Shown here piece after piece: positions 50,331 to 58,749 of a stretch of DNA of 64,000 bases. The stretch is taken from NCBI RefSeq assembly GCF_023715415.1, contig NZ_JAMBOB010000010.1:62001-126000 (forward strand), written 5' to 3'. Source of the DNA: Neobacillus niacini (GTDB lineage: Bacteria > Bacillota > Bacilli > Bacillales > Cytobacillaceae). Made by a program: the position numbers and the translations under genes. The notes beneath the pieces are model-generated. The model did not search any database. It saw nothing but the letters and a program-made list of their open reading frames with translations, and had not been told where the DNA came from. Every line of letters starts with the position of its first letter. Position 1 is the stretch's first letter.

Positions 50331-51842
50331 ATGAATAAATCGATAAAAAAGACTCATCATCCACCGTATGGGATTCTTGCTGTACTTATGATTGGCACAT
50401 TTATAACATTTTTAAATAATACATTATTAAATATCGCACTGCCATCGATAATGGTGGACTTAGATATTGACACAGCAACCGTTCAATGGTTAACAACAGT
50501 CTTTATGCTAGTGAACGGAGTTTTGATTCCAACAACTGCATTCTTATTTCAAAAATTCTCAGTCCGGCAATTATTCTTGGCAGCAATGAGCATATTTGCA
50601 TTAGGGACGATTATTGCCGGTAGTACTGATTACTTTTCCATTTTATTAATTGGACGGATTCTTCAAGCTGCTGGAGCAGCAATCATGATGCCGGTATTAA
50701 TGAATGTGATGCTAGTGAGCTTCCCAATTGAAAAGCGCGGTGCAGCGATGGGAGTGTTTGGTTTAATTATCATGTTCGCTCCAGCAATAGGTCCTACTTT
50801 ATCAGGGTGGATCATTGAACACTATCACTGGAGAATGCTTTTCCACTTTATCACGCCAATCGCTATTGTCGTTATTTTGATTGGATTTTTTTCGCTCAAA
50901 GACAAAAAGAATAAAACTGATATTAAACTCGATTTATTTTCGCTTTTGATATCAAGCATTGGTTTTGGGGGTATCCTATTCGGGTTTAGTTCCGCCGGCA
51001 GTAATGGCTGGAACAGTGCGCTAGTTTATATACCGCTTATTATTGGAGTTATCTCCCTAATATGGTTTATCTTACGGCAAACGAAGCAAGAATTTCCCAT
51101 GCTAAATTTTAGTGTGTTTAAATACCCAATGTTTTCTCTATCTGCAACGATTACTATTGTGCTTAATATGGCCATGTTTTCAGGATTTTTACTACTGCCT
51201 ATCTATGTCCAAACAATACGCGGTATATCTCCGCTGGACACCGGATTATTGCTGCTTCCAGGAGCGCTATTGATGGCCATTATGTCACCTATTATAGGTA
51301 GATTATTTGATAAGTTTGGGGGGCGTATGTTAGCGATAATCGGCCTAGCTATCACAACGATTACAACCTATTATTTCAGCCAGTTAACTTTTACAACACC
51401 CTACAATTACTTAGTGATTTTACATGCTGTAAGGATGTTAGGTATATCAATGGTGATGATGCCAGTTTCAACAAATGGTTTAAATCAATTGCCAGCAAAT
51501 CTCTATCCACACGGTACGGCCATGAACAACACAATAAATCAGGTATCCGCTGCCATCGGTACGGCCCTTTTGGTCACGGCTATGTCCAATTATTCGAAAT
51601 CATACGCCGCTCAATTAACAGAAGAAGCTTTAAAAAATGCACCAGAAGCAGGGATGGCTGAAATACAGGAGCAAATTGCCATGAAAGCCATGCTTGAAGG
51701 AATCAATTATACTTTCTTTTTGTCAACCTTAATTGCTTGTTTTGCCCTGCTGCTTTCCTTCTTTATCAAACGGGCAAAACAGCCAGAAGATCAAATAGAA
51801 GGAAAAACATCTAAAAAAAGGATTACACGTAAATTGGCATAG
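50331..51842 (+). CDS. MFS drug efflux pump, DHA2 (EmrB/QacA) family
   Basis: 503 aa with 14 predicted helices. DHA2 motif C LNNTLLNIALPSIMVDL (helix 1) and WLTTVFMLVNGVLIPTTAFL, then LIGRILQAAGAAIMMPVLMNV and GAAMGVFGLIIMFAPAIGPTLSGWI (antiporter motif). Such pumps export cationic or lipophilic drugs with proton antiport; related LmrB and MdtP-type proteins serve bacilli. The frame is open 37 codons further up, but AAGGAGAG 6 bp before ATG 50331 sets the start. No regulator gene is adjacent; control may lie in the structured leader. Confidence 0.9.
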   Translation: MNKSIKKTHHPPYGILAVLMIGTFITFLNNTLLNIALPSIMVDLDIDTATVQWLTTVFMLVNGVLIPTTAFLFQKFSVRQLFLAAMSIFALGTIIAGSTDYFSILLIGRILQAAGAAIMMPVLMNVMLVSFPIEKRGAAMGVFGLIIMFAPAIGPTLSGWIIEHYHWRMLFHFITPIAIVVILIGFFSLKDKKNKTDIKLDLFSLLISSIGFGGILFGFSSAGSNGWNSALVYIPLIIGVISLIWFILRQTKQEFPMLNFSVFKYPMFSLSATITIVLNMAMFSGFLLLPIYVQTIRGISPLDTGLLLLPGALLMAIMSPIIGRLFDKFGGRMLAIIGLAITTITTYYFSQLTFTTPYNYLVILHAVRMLGISMVMMPVSTNGLNQLPANLYPHGTAMNNTINQVSAAIGTALLVTAMSNYSKSYAAQLTEEALKNAPEAGMAEIQEQIAMKAMLEGINYTFFLSTLIACFALLLSFFIKRAKQPEDQIEGKTSKKRITRKLA

Positions 51843-51866
51843 AATTAGATTTTATCTTACGCATAA

Positions 51867-51905
51867 AAAAAGTCCCAAGTGAAGAATAATCACTTGGGAC
51901 TTTTT
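51867..51905. terminator. Bidirectional terminator
   Basis: Perfect 16-bp stem AAAAAGTCCCAAGTGA / TCACTTGGGACTTTTT, 7-base loop, between the convergent pump and AraC-type regulator genes. Confidence 0.92.
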
Positions 51906-51940
51906 CAACGCTACGAATAGTGCCTCACTTAATTCCTTTA

Positions 51941-53182
51941 TTAAACAAAGATAATTTCTTCTGTCGCTCTGTACTCCCTTGGAGAAAGGCCAACATACTT
52001 TTTAAAGGTACCACTGAAATAATTTGGTGTATTGAAACCTAGTTCTTCAGCGATCCACTCAATCGTATGATTCGTATGACGCAAAAGCCACACTGCACGC
52101 TGCAAACGAACAAAGGTGACATATTCAACAAAATTGCGTCCTGTTTCTTGTTTAAATATCCGACTGAAGTACGGTACACTAAGATTAATTTGATCAGCTA
52201 CCCGTTTTAACGAAAGATCTTCGATACAATACCGTGCTATATAGTCTGTACATTTCTGAATCTGAACATCCTTTGTAATCTCTTCAAAATAACGCAGTGA
52301 AGGCCTGGCATACGGCGTGGTACGCCTAGCCTTGCATGCTTCTCGATAGGAATGATGCAGGAGGAGCGGTTCACGGTAGATGGAGCCTGCACCTATATAT
52401 AGATAAATTCCATACTCGTTTTTCAATGCTTGAATAGTATCAAGAATCCTGTTCTCCCCTTCTTTCCAGTGTATTAAGGAAACGTACTCGGGAGGCACCT
52501 GGATTAGCATAAGTAAATGTTTTCGGTAGGAAAGGAAAGTAAGCTGATACCCTTGAAAGCGGTTTCTAAAATATTCTTGAATCTCCCTCGGTTCCCATCC
52601 TTCCAGTTCCCTGCTGCCAGAGCATCTGACAAATCCCTGAATAAAACAGACCACATTTGGCATCGCCTCTCCTGGAAGAAAAAAACGAGATTGAATTAAT
52701 TCCTCTTCCGTTGTTTTATCGCCAGCCAGCAGCCGGCGCAAAAATGCCTCTTGAAATGGTATCGTGTTGCGCTCCGTATTTTGTTCCTTATGAATCTGAT
52801 AATATAATTCATCATAAACAATAGAGTTAGCATTCGTAATTGACAGTTCCCGAATAGCCCGTTTCAATGTACGAAGAAATATATGTTTTTTCACGGATTT
52901 CACTAGCAAGTACTCTAGCTTGAACTCGATGGCAAGCGGTGAAGTATACAATAAGGTTGGGTCTAGTAAGGGAATAATCCTGCATTCTTTATTGCGTTTG
53001 CGGAATCGGTGAATTTTAACCCAATCATGCCATTTTCTTACTTCGATAACAGCTATATGTATATCATGTTGATTAAACTCAGCTTCTGTCAGTATAGAAC
53101 TTCCCATAAATTCTTCTTTAACCCAGTCTGCCAGCTTTTGATATTCAAGTTCATCTTCTATTGCTAGACTAATTGAATACAT
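51941..53182 (-). CDS. AraC-type transcriptional regulator with degenerate receiver-like N-terminus
   Basis: 413 aa. The C-terminal ~100 residues hold the two AraC HTH motifs (LKRVADQINLSVPYFSRIFK and IEWIAEELGFNTPNYFSGTFKK). The N-terminal ~115 residues look like a receiver fold without the acidic pocket or the phospho-Asp, so it is probably not a classic two-component regulator. The middle (~165-310) resembles the GGDEF-like spacer of YesN-type regulators. It is divergent from the DUF485/symporter operon with a dyad element between, so it likely controls that operon. AGGAGGGAG precedes the ATG. Confidence 0.85.
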   Translation of the reverse strand: MYSISLAIEDELEYQKLADWVKEEFMGSSILTEAEFNQHDIHIAVIEVRKWHDWVKIHRFRKRNKECRIIPLLDPTLLYTSPLAIEFKLEYLLVKSVKKHIFLRTLKRAIRELSITNANSIVYDELYYQIHKEQNTERNTIPFQEAFLRRLLAGDKTTEEELIQSRFFLPGEAMPNVVCFIQGFVRCSGSRELEGWEPREIQEYFRNRFQGYQLTFLSYRKHLLMLIQVPPEYVSLIHWKEGENRILDTIQALKNEYGIYLYIGAGSIYREPLLLHHSYREACKARRTTPYARPSLRYFEEITKDVQIQKCTDYIARYCIEDLSLKRVADQINLSVPYFSRIFKQETGRNFVEYVTFVRLQRAVWLLRHTNHTIEWIAEELGFNTPNYFSGTFKKYVGLSPREYRATEEIIFV

Positions 53183-53230
53183 TCTATATTCTCCCTCCTT
53201 TCTGAAAATATGGAATTTAAAGTTATTTTT

Positions 53231-53279
53231 ATATACAAATTATAGTATGAAAATTAGACTATAATAAATATTTGTATAT
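53231..53279. promoter_or_regulatory. Long dyad between divergent regulator and symporter genes
   Basis: ATATACAAAT (53231-53240) / ATTTGTATAT (53270-53279) with inner TATAGT (53241-53246) / ACTATA (53258-53263): 16 paired bases around an 11-base core. A second, smaller dyad TTTTATGACGTAAAA follows near 53313. Both are candidate operators for the adjacent AraC-type protein. Confidence 0.5.
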
Positions 53280-53408
53280 TTCTGATAATTTATTGTAAGG
53301 TATATGTCCATTTTATGACGTAAAATCATTTTTATAGTATCTTGGCCGGGCTAAGAAAGGGTACTAGAAAACGGCTGACGCCTAAATAATATTAAGGAGG
53401 AGTAACAT

Positions 53409-53762
53409 ATGGCTGGAGAGTATACTGAGTACGAGTATGTTGAGGCAGGTACGATTGACGTTAGTGAACTTAAGCCGCTCGATCCCGAAACTAGGAAAAT
53501 CATGAAAGGTGAATTTAGTACTGGTCTTAAACTTACGGTTTTTTATTATATTTTTATTCTAGCAATCCCGATATTAAATTGGTTCGCAGGTGATTTTATG
53601 TTTTCTCGTATGTGGGGCGGCATGACATATAGTTGGTTTTTGACTAGTGTTGTTGCAATGGCAATGGCTTTTATCATTGCTTTCGCTCACACTGCACTTT
53701 ATGAAAAACGTTTAAAAAACTATCAAAATTCTGGTTCCTCTGAAGAAAGGAGAGTTATTTGA
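53409..53762 (+). CDS. DUF485 membrane protein (YjcH-like)
   Basis: 117 aa with two membrane helices (~43-60 and ~76-97) and hydrophilic ends; the FYYIFILAIPILNWFAG and WFLTSVVAMAMAFIIAFAHTALYEKRL segments are typical of DUF485. This family is nearly always encoded just before ActP-like sodium:solute symporters and may be an accessory subunit. AAGGAGGAG 7 bp before ATG. Its TGA overlaps the symporter ATG by one base. Confidence 0.9.
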   Translation: MAGEYTEYEYVEAGTIDVSELKPLDPETRKIMKGEFSTGLKLTVFYYIFILAIPILNWFAGDFMFSRMWGGMTYSWFLTSVVAMAMAFIIAFAHTALYEKRLKNYQNSGSSEERRVI

Positions 53763-55327
53763 TGGCCATGTTATTTGAACCTAAAATGCTTTTAACGATT
53801 CTCCTCATGGGAACGATTGTTTATATCACCTATTTATCAAAAAGAAGTGCAACTGCTTCTGATTATTTCGTTGGCGGGCGAAGCTTCGGCTGGTTTACAA
53901 ACGGTTCAGCCATTGGCGGAGACTATTTAAGTGCTGCGACCTTTCTTGGTATTGCCGGTCTAACGTATCAGCTTGGGTATGACGGCGCTTACTATGCCTT
54001 TTGCTTCTCTATCGGTCTGACTCTTCTTGCTATGTTCGTTGCAGGACCACTTCGCAGATTCGGAGCCTACACAGTAGCAGACTTTTTAGCCTATCGTTTT
54101 CACAGCAAACGGGCGCGCCTTGCTGCTGTCGCTGTAGTACTTGCGATTTCAGGTTTCTATGCAGCTCCTCAGCTACTTGGTGCAGCGCAAATTTTAAGCA
54201 TGTTCTTTGGTACAAGCTATGAATTTGGAATTATCTTTACATGTTCGGTCATGATTTTTTATGTTGGTATCGGTGGAATGAAGGGTACTACTCTTAACCA
54301 AGCGCTCGAATTATGGATTCGTCTTGGCGCCTTTCTCCTCATGGTTGGCGCAGCCATCTATGGCGGACTTCATTATCAGGAGATTCTTGCAGCTATTAAT
54401 GAATTTAAAGGTACCATTACCGGTACTTCAGCGTTTTCCGTTGACGGAAAAGATATACCATTTGATGGGTCTGTTTGGACCGGTACCGGCAACTACTTCC
54501 CATCTTTCTGGCAAACAATATCGATGACAATCGGGCTTTCACTCGGTACGATTGGACTTCCTCACATCCTGCTTCGCTTCTATACAAATCCAAGTGCAAA
54601 AGCAGCACGTAAGTCCGCTCTTATGGCAATTGGTATTGCAAGCGTGTTCTTTTTCTTCGCTGTGTATCTTGGAGTAGTTGGTCGCTCCATTTTTCTAAGC
54701 GGCAATGTAGATTCAGGCGTTATGAAGGACCTTATCGCGGGCGGAAACAATATGGTTGTTCCATCTACTGCACAGGCGCTAGGTGGAGAATGGCTGCTTG
54801 GCCTTGTTATCGCAGGCGCATTTGCAGCCGTCTTCTCGAACCTTTCGGGATTATTCATCGCAAGTTCTGGCGCCTTAGCCCATGACTTGTATGCAACTTT
54901 CTTCCGTAAGAACATCACAGAGAAGGAGCGCGTACTCGCGGGTAAAGTTGCAATTATAATCCTTGGTGTTTTATACGGCGTTCTCGGCCTCATGGTAAAA
55001 GGAGCTTCCATCGGCCATCTGGTCGCACTAGCGTTCACCGTTGCTGCCAGTACGTTTACCCCAATCTTTATCTTGGGTATTTGGTGGAGAGGAATGACAG
55101 AGAAAGGAGCAATTGCCGGGCTCGTTACTGGCCTTCTTGCTTCGATGTACATGATTTTCTTTAAGACGACTCTTCCTGAGTTCCTACAGTTCAATGTACC
55201 AGGATTAATTACAGTGCCAATTGGATTCCTATCTGTCTATGTCGTCTCAAAGCTTGATCGCAGAGTGCCTGCAGATGTAAACGACTTTATGAAAAAAGTT
55301 CACTCCAAAGAATCGGAAGTAGCATAG
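53762..55327 (+). CDS. Sodium:solute symporter, ActP-like (acetate/monocarboxylate)
   Basis: 521 aa, SSS family with ~13 helices: SDYFVGGRSFGWFTNGSAIGGDYLSAATFLGIAGL (sodium-site region) and GLPHILLRFYTNPSAKAARKSA are the ActP/MctC landmarks. ActP takes up acetate, glycolate or short monocarboxylates with a cation. Starts at ATG 53762 with GAAAGGAGAG upstream; coupled to the DUF485 gene by TGATG. No acs gene is in the window. The divergent AraC-type protein is the probable regulator. Confidence 0.9.
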   Translation: MAMLFEPKMLLTILLMGTIVYITYLSKRSATASDYFVGGRSFGWFTNGSAIGGDYLSAATFLGIAGLTYQLGYDGAYYAFCFSIGLTLLAMFVAGPLRRFGAYTVADFLAYRFHSKRARLAAVAVVLAISGFYAAPQLLGAAQILSMFFGTSYEFGIIFTCSVMIFYVGIGGMKGTTLNQALELWIRLGAFLLMVGAAIYGGLHYQEILAAINEFKGTITGTSAFSVDGKDIPFDGSVWTGTGNYFPSFWQTISMTIGLSLGTIGLPHILLRFYTNPSAKAARKSALMAIGIASVFFFFAVYLGVVGRSIFLSGNVDSGVMKDLIAGGNNMVVPSTAQALGGEWLLGLVIAGAFAAVFSNLSGLFIASSGALAHDLYATFFRKNITEKERVLAGKVAIIILGVLYGVLGLMVKGASIGHLVALAFTVAASTFTPIFILGIWWRGMTEKGAIAGLVTGLLASMYMIFFKTTLPEFLQFNVPGLITVPIGFLSVYVVSKLDRRVPADVNDFMKKVHSKESEVA

Positions 55328-55341
55328 AATATAAATTTATT

Positions 55342-55385
55342 AAAAAGGGTGTACAAAAGCAAATCGCTTTTGTACACCCTTTTTT
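55342..55385 (+). terminator. Terminator of the symporter operon
   Basis: Perfect 19-bp stem AAAAAGGGTGTACAAAAGC / its complement, 5-base loop, then TTTTTT. Confidence 0.93.
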
Positions 55386-55424
55386 GCATTAGAATAAGGC
55401 CTAATCTTCTAAATAGCAACTTCG

Positions 55425-55622
55425 GTGCCTGTCACTAACCGAAGTTTTTTAGATTTTGTCGAAGATATATACTAGATTAATAAGTGTACTTCATGGAAAA
55501 TGAGCCAATTTTGGGAATTGGCACAAATATCATTAAGAAAAATCCGTAACCATTTGTTTACCATGGTATTTGTTCCGTGAACCATTCTTATGAAACAAGA
55601 TTTTTCGGGTAGTGACAGGCAC
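55425..55622. repeat. Possible MITE-like element with GTGCCTGTCACTA ends
   Basis: GTGCCTGTCACTA (55425-55437) and its perfect reverse complement (55610-55622) bracket ~170 bp of non-coding AT-rich sequence with small inner dyads (ACCAT/ATGGT, CCAATT/AATTGG). The left end sits in the loop of a further hairpin (ACTTCGGT 55419-55426 / ACCGAAGT 55437-55444 + TTTTTT). A related GTGTCTGTCACC lies near 56436. No gene is seen in 55386-55651. Confidence 0.5.
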
Positions 55623-55651
55623 AAGAGATATTGAAGTTTATCCAAAATCTC

Positions 55652-56284
55652 TTACGGACAGATGAAAGTGATAGTTTGAGAGGTACTTACAGTAACCCCT
55701 AAAGGAGTAGTAGCAGTAGCTGTTATTGTTACAGAGTTTGGACCTGACACACCAGTAAATGTTCCTAAAACATTAAAGTTACCATTGACATCTGTAAAAG
55801 GTGTTGAATTGCTGAAAGTTACATTAGCACCCCCAGTTGCACCAGTTACTGCAAGAGTTACTTGAACACCAGCCAATGGAACTCCGAGTGCACCGACTAA
55901 CGTTCCTGAAATAGGAAGAGTTGCACCACAAGTTGCACCAGTAACAGGATTGATTGTTACACTTCCTGGTGTAGTACTTGCTAGTAAATCTAACACATTT
56001 TCAAATTTAAACTCTAGTAACATTTCTTTCTTGATTACATCACGAAGAGTTCCTCGAACACTATCATTGATACCAAGAAGGTCCTCTAATGAAACCTCTG
56101 CTGGAGTAAACGTAACCCCTGTATCTAATGTTCCTAGCACGAATTGAAGCTCTTCTGCTGCAGCATTCATCATGTGAGCAAGAGCCAATTCCTCCAAAGC
56201 AATGGAAGCCAAAAGCAAAGGAATTGTCTGTTCAGTAGTGGCCGAAATAAGCGGAGTGATATTAGGAATATTTGGAAAAGCCAT
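55652..56284 (-). CDS. Modular surface protein 1: shared N-module plus Ig-like domain
   Basis: 210 aa. Residues 1-~103 are the module common to five genes here: AFPNIPNITPLI, an IPLLLASIALEELALAH helix, QFVLGTLDTGVTFTPAEVSLEDLL, then LRDVIKKEMLLEFKFENVLDLL. Residues ~105-210 form an Ig-like/carboxypeptidase-regulatory-like beta domain (SGTLVGALGVPLAGVQVTLAVTG, FTDVNGNFNVLGTFTG). Cys119 starts this part and Cys209 is next to last (ICP end). No signal peptide is seen. I infer a spore- or cell-surface protein. It has an excellent AAAGGAGGTG site. Confidence 0.7.
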   Translation of the reverse strand: MAFPNIPNITPLISATTEQTIPLLLASIALEELALAHMMNAAAEELQFVLGTLDTGVTFTPAEVSLEDLLGINDSVRGTLRDVIKKEMLLEFKFENVLDLLASTTPGSVTINPVTGATCGATLPISGTLVGALGVPLAGVQVTLAVTGATGGANVTFSNSTPFTDVNGNFNVLGTFTGVSGPNSVTITATATTPLGVTVSTSQTITFICP

Positions 56285-56536
56285 AATCTTTCACCTCCTT
56301 TGGTAGTAATATAAGAGAACAAAAGCTAGTAAATCTATTGTTCTCTATATTTTTATGCAACAAGCGTTTGATAGACTCCATACTTGTCCATATGTGGGAG
56401 TGGATTTTTATCTAAAAAAAGCCCTTTTTTTATAGGTGTCTGTCACCCGATGAGTTGATTACACTTTATTTTTTTTAAGCTAATTTAAAACTCCATTTAA
56501 ATTTTAAAGGGAGTTTCCTTGTTAATCCTCTAAAAG

Positions 56537-56838
56537 AGGCTTGAGCAATACTACTATTTTGGCTGTTTTGGCTATAGCACAAAATAGCAGCGCTTTCAAC
56601 AACATAATCCACTATTACGTAGGAATTGAACCTAATCCTCTCAATCACTCTTTGAATATACTATATAAAGAACAATTAGTTATGTTTCTTTTACAGAACA
56701 ATAAATAACCCATTGAATAAAAAATAATATCAGAAAGGATATGCACCTGTTATTTTATTATTTCTTGAGAATATCCAGGTTTAGAAATTTTTGTTGCATA
56801 GAAAAGCTCAGATCCATTTAGATCTGAGCTTTTTCCTT
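56537..56838. repeat. Duplicated intergenic block, copy B
   Basis: About 300 bp with roughly 75-80% match by eye to 58366-58662. Both begin AGGCTTGAGCAAT and end with the AAAAGCTCAGAT hairpin. Highly conserved parts are TCCTCTCAATCACTCTTTGAA, ACAGAACAATAAATAACCCA and CAGAAAGG-TATGCACCTGTTAT. Part of the tandem gene duplication of the surface-protein cluster. Confidence 0.75.
56802..56834 (-). terminator. Terminator of modular gene 2 (inside copy B)
   Basis: AAAAGCTCAGATC / GATCTGAGCTTTTT, 13-bp stem with CATTTA loop; on the minus strand TTTTC follows. It lies ~200 bp beyond the gene 2 stop. Confidence 0.8.
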
Positions 56839-57029
56839 TTAATAATTGGAACAACCTTTTTAGCCCGACTTTAAACCAGGTTTCAAAAAATCTCCTCTCC
56901 AATTATGGTTGTCTTAACTTGAAAGCAGTATATGAATCTTAATTGGACATGTTTAAATGGAGGATTATTTGCTTCTTGTTATTACTTTTAACTTTTGTAC
57001 TTTGTTCATCAGGTCAGAAAAATCTTCAT

Positions 57030-58175
57030 TTAGAATCCAAAAAAGCTAATAGTGACCGATCCATTATTTGTGTTACTTTGCATGCTAACTTGGTTGGTTC
57101 CATTATTCAGTGACAGGCCTCCTTGACCACCGGTGGCAGTAGTGGCGGGGAGACTAACGTTACTACCGTTACCACCGTTGCCGCCATTGTAGCCGCCGCC
57201 ACCACCGCCGCCTCCATTAAAGGTCAATGTGGCATTGGAGGCACCGCCGCCGCCGCCGCCGCCGCCGCCAAATCCGCCGGCTGCTCCATTGTTAGCAGGG
57301 TTTGGAGTTCCCGTTCCGCCGCCACCGCCTGCTCCTGTAAGATTAATAGCCACACCACCTATGCCTCCCGTAGCGTTAGTACCATTACCACCATTGCCAC
57401 CACTGCCGGTTATTCCTGCTCCGCCGCCACCACCTGCTGGACGTACACCAGCTGTCCCGCTGGAACCGCCTAAACCGGTATTACCGCCACTAAGTGATGC
57501 GTTTCCACCAGAAAGGCCGTCAGTACCACCACCGCCACCGGCTGCAGCGACTAGCAATGTGGTAGCATTTAAAAGTGCCCCTCTCCATACAAAGGAACCT
57601 CCTCCTCCTCCGCTGCCGCCTGCGTCAGAAGCATTACCGCCTACCTGTCCAACTAGTACTGTTAAAGTTTCACCAGGTGTGACAGGAAAGTCCCCTTGTA
57701 ACGAAGCCCCAAAACCACCGGATCCAAGACCGGTTCCACCACCTCTCGCACCTACAGCTTGAATTCTAGCAAAAGTGGCACCTGCTGGGACATCAATTTC
57801 TTCAGTGTCCCCCGTAAACACAAAAGTTTGTTCATCTAAAAGCACAGGTTCTGGTGGTGGTAAAGTTCCGATTAGATCTAGAATGTTTTCAAATTTGAAC
57901 TCTAGTAACATTTCCTTTTTAATCACGTCACGAAGAGTTCTTTGAACACTAGTGTTGACATCAAGAAGATCCCCTAATGAAACCTCTGCAGGTGAAAATG
58001 TGACCCCAGTATCATCTAATGTTCCCAAAACAAATTGCAGCTTTTCTGCCTCAGCGTTCATGATGTGAGCAAGAGCCAATTCCTCTAAAGCAATGGAAGC
58101 TAATAGCAGAGGAACCGTCTGCTCAGTAGTCACAGAAATAAGTGGAGTAATATTAGGAATATTCGGAAAAGACAT
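57030..58175 (-). CDS. Modular surface protein 2: shared N-module plus long Gly-rich domain
   Basis: 381 aa. Residues 1-~103 are the shared module. Residues ~112-381 are Gly-rich: first TFVFTGDTEEIDVPAGATFARIQAVGARGGG, a beta segment of the type that precedes glycine-rich repeats, then many GGGGG runs with N, T and S (GGNASLSGGNTGLGG-like). The Gly-rich part is far more GC-rich than its surroundings and has long spurious frames on the other strand. It ends ISFFGF, without the Cys-Pro seen in its sisters. Start at ATG 58175 behind GAAAGGAG; the frame opens six codons earlier. Probably an extended, hydrophilic or aggregating surface protein. Confidence 0.7.
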   Translation of the reverse strand: MSFPNIPNITPLISVTTEQTVPLLLASIALEELALAHIMNAEAEKLQFVLGTLDDTGVTFSPAEVSLGDLLDVNTSVQRTLRDVIKKEMLLEFKFENILDLIGTLPPPEPVLLDEQTFVFTGDTEEIDVPAGATFARIQAVGARGGGTGLGSGGFGASLQGDFPVTPGETLTVLVGQVGGNASDAGGSGGGGGSFVWRGALLNATTLLVAAAGGGGGTDGLSGGNASLSGGNTGLGGSSGTAGVRPAGGGGGAGITGSGGNGGNGTNATGGIGGVAINLTGAGGGGGTGTPNPANNGAAGGFGGGGGGGGGASNATLTFNGGGGGGGGYNGGNGGNGSNVSLPATTATGGQGGLSLNNGTNQVSMQSNTNNGSVTISFFGF

Positions 58176-58365
58176 ATAAATTTCTCCTTTCAAATTTTTT
58201 CTTGAACATAGGTCTTAATAGTTGTGTTAAAAGCAACATGCCAATAACCTATTAACCTACTATCCCTTACTATTTTATTCAGCTAGTGTTTACATAACTC
58301 AACACTTGTCCCATTGTAATGCGGATTTTCATACTAAAAAGAGCCCTTTTTTTAAAAGGGCTCTT

Positions 58366-58662
58366 AGGCTTGAGCAATGCTACTATAGTGGTTGTTTTGG
58401 CTTTAGCAGAAAAATAGCAGGGCTTGCAGCAATAAAATCCATAATACCTTAGGAATAGAAAGTAATCCTCTCAATCACTCTTTGAAATTACTATAAATAA
58501 CAATTAGTTTTGATTCTTATACAGAACAATAAATAACCCATTGAAAAGAATAATAGCAGAAAGGTTATGCACCTGTTATATAATCTTTTGAGTATGTCCA
58601 CGTTTAAGAAATTTTTATAGCATTGAAAAGCTCAGATGCATTTAGATCTGAGCTTTTTCTTC
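58366..58662. repeat. Duplicated intergenic block, copy A
   Basis: Counterpart of 56537-56838. A short third relic, GCCAATGCTACTATTA, is recognisable near 63253 beside the fifth module gene. The block is bounded by hairpins on both sides (58339-58365 and 58626-58658). Confidence 0.75.
58626..58658 (-). terminator. Terminator of modular gene 3 (inside copy A)
   Basis: AAAAGCTCAGAT / ATCTGAGCTTTTT stem, ~90 bp beyond the gene 3 stop; homologous to the one at 56802-56834. Confidence 0.8.
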
Positions 58663-58749
58663 TTAATTAGAAACCTTTCTAGTTCTACTTTAAACATGTT
58701 TTTTTAGGTTTTAGTCTCTTTAAATTGTAATTATGTTTCAAAATATGGC

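Larger units (their letters stand above)
56285..57029. other. 745-bp gap holding a duplicated block and hairpins
   Basis: No gene seen. From the plus left: poly-T/GGGCTTTTTTT remnant near 56415, a hairpin AAAACTCC/GGGAGTTT (56487-56516), the duplicated block 56537-56838 ending in a terminator, then ~190 bp of AT-rich sequence before the end of modular gene 2. Confidence 0.6.
58176..58749. other. 574-bp gap holding duplicated block A and two terminators
   Basis: No gene seen. It contains a hairpin AAGAGCCCTTTT/AAAAGGGCTCTT (58339-58365), which on the minus strand is followed by TTTTTAG, the duplicated block 58366-58662 and its terminator. A transcript starting inside the block would be ended by the 58339 hairpin before gene 2. 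Confidence 0.6.

Noticed and set aside
54580-55194. 204-aa minus-strand frame within the symporter gene
   Set aside because: Shadow of the ActP-like gene; no site, basic and compositionally unlike a real protein.
57150-57620. Repetitive GGN/CCN stretch as a possible CRISPR or tandem DNA repeat
   Set aside because: The repetition is of glycine codons inside one reading frame, with irregular units and no spacer pattern.
57123-57762. Plus-strand frames of 116 and 177 aa (Ala/Thr- and Pro-rich)
   Set aside because: They are the antisense image of the Gly-rich repeats of modular protein 2; low complexity, no start signals.
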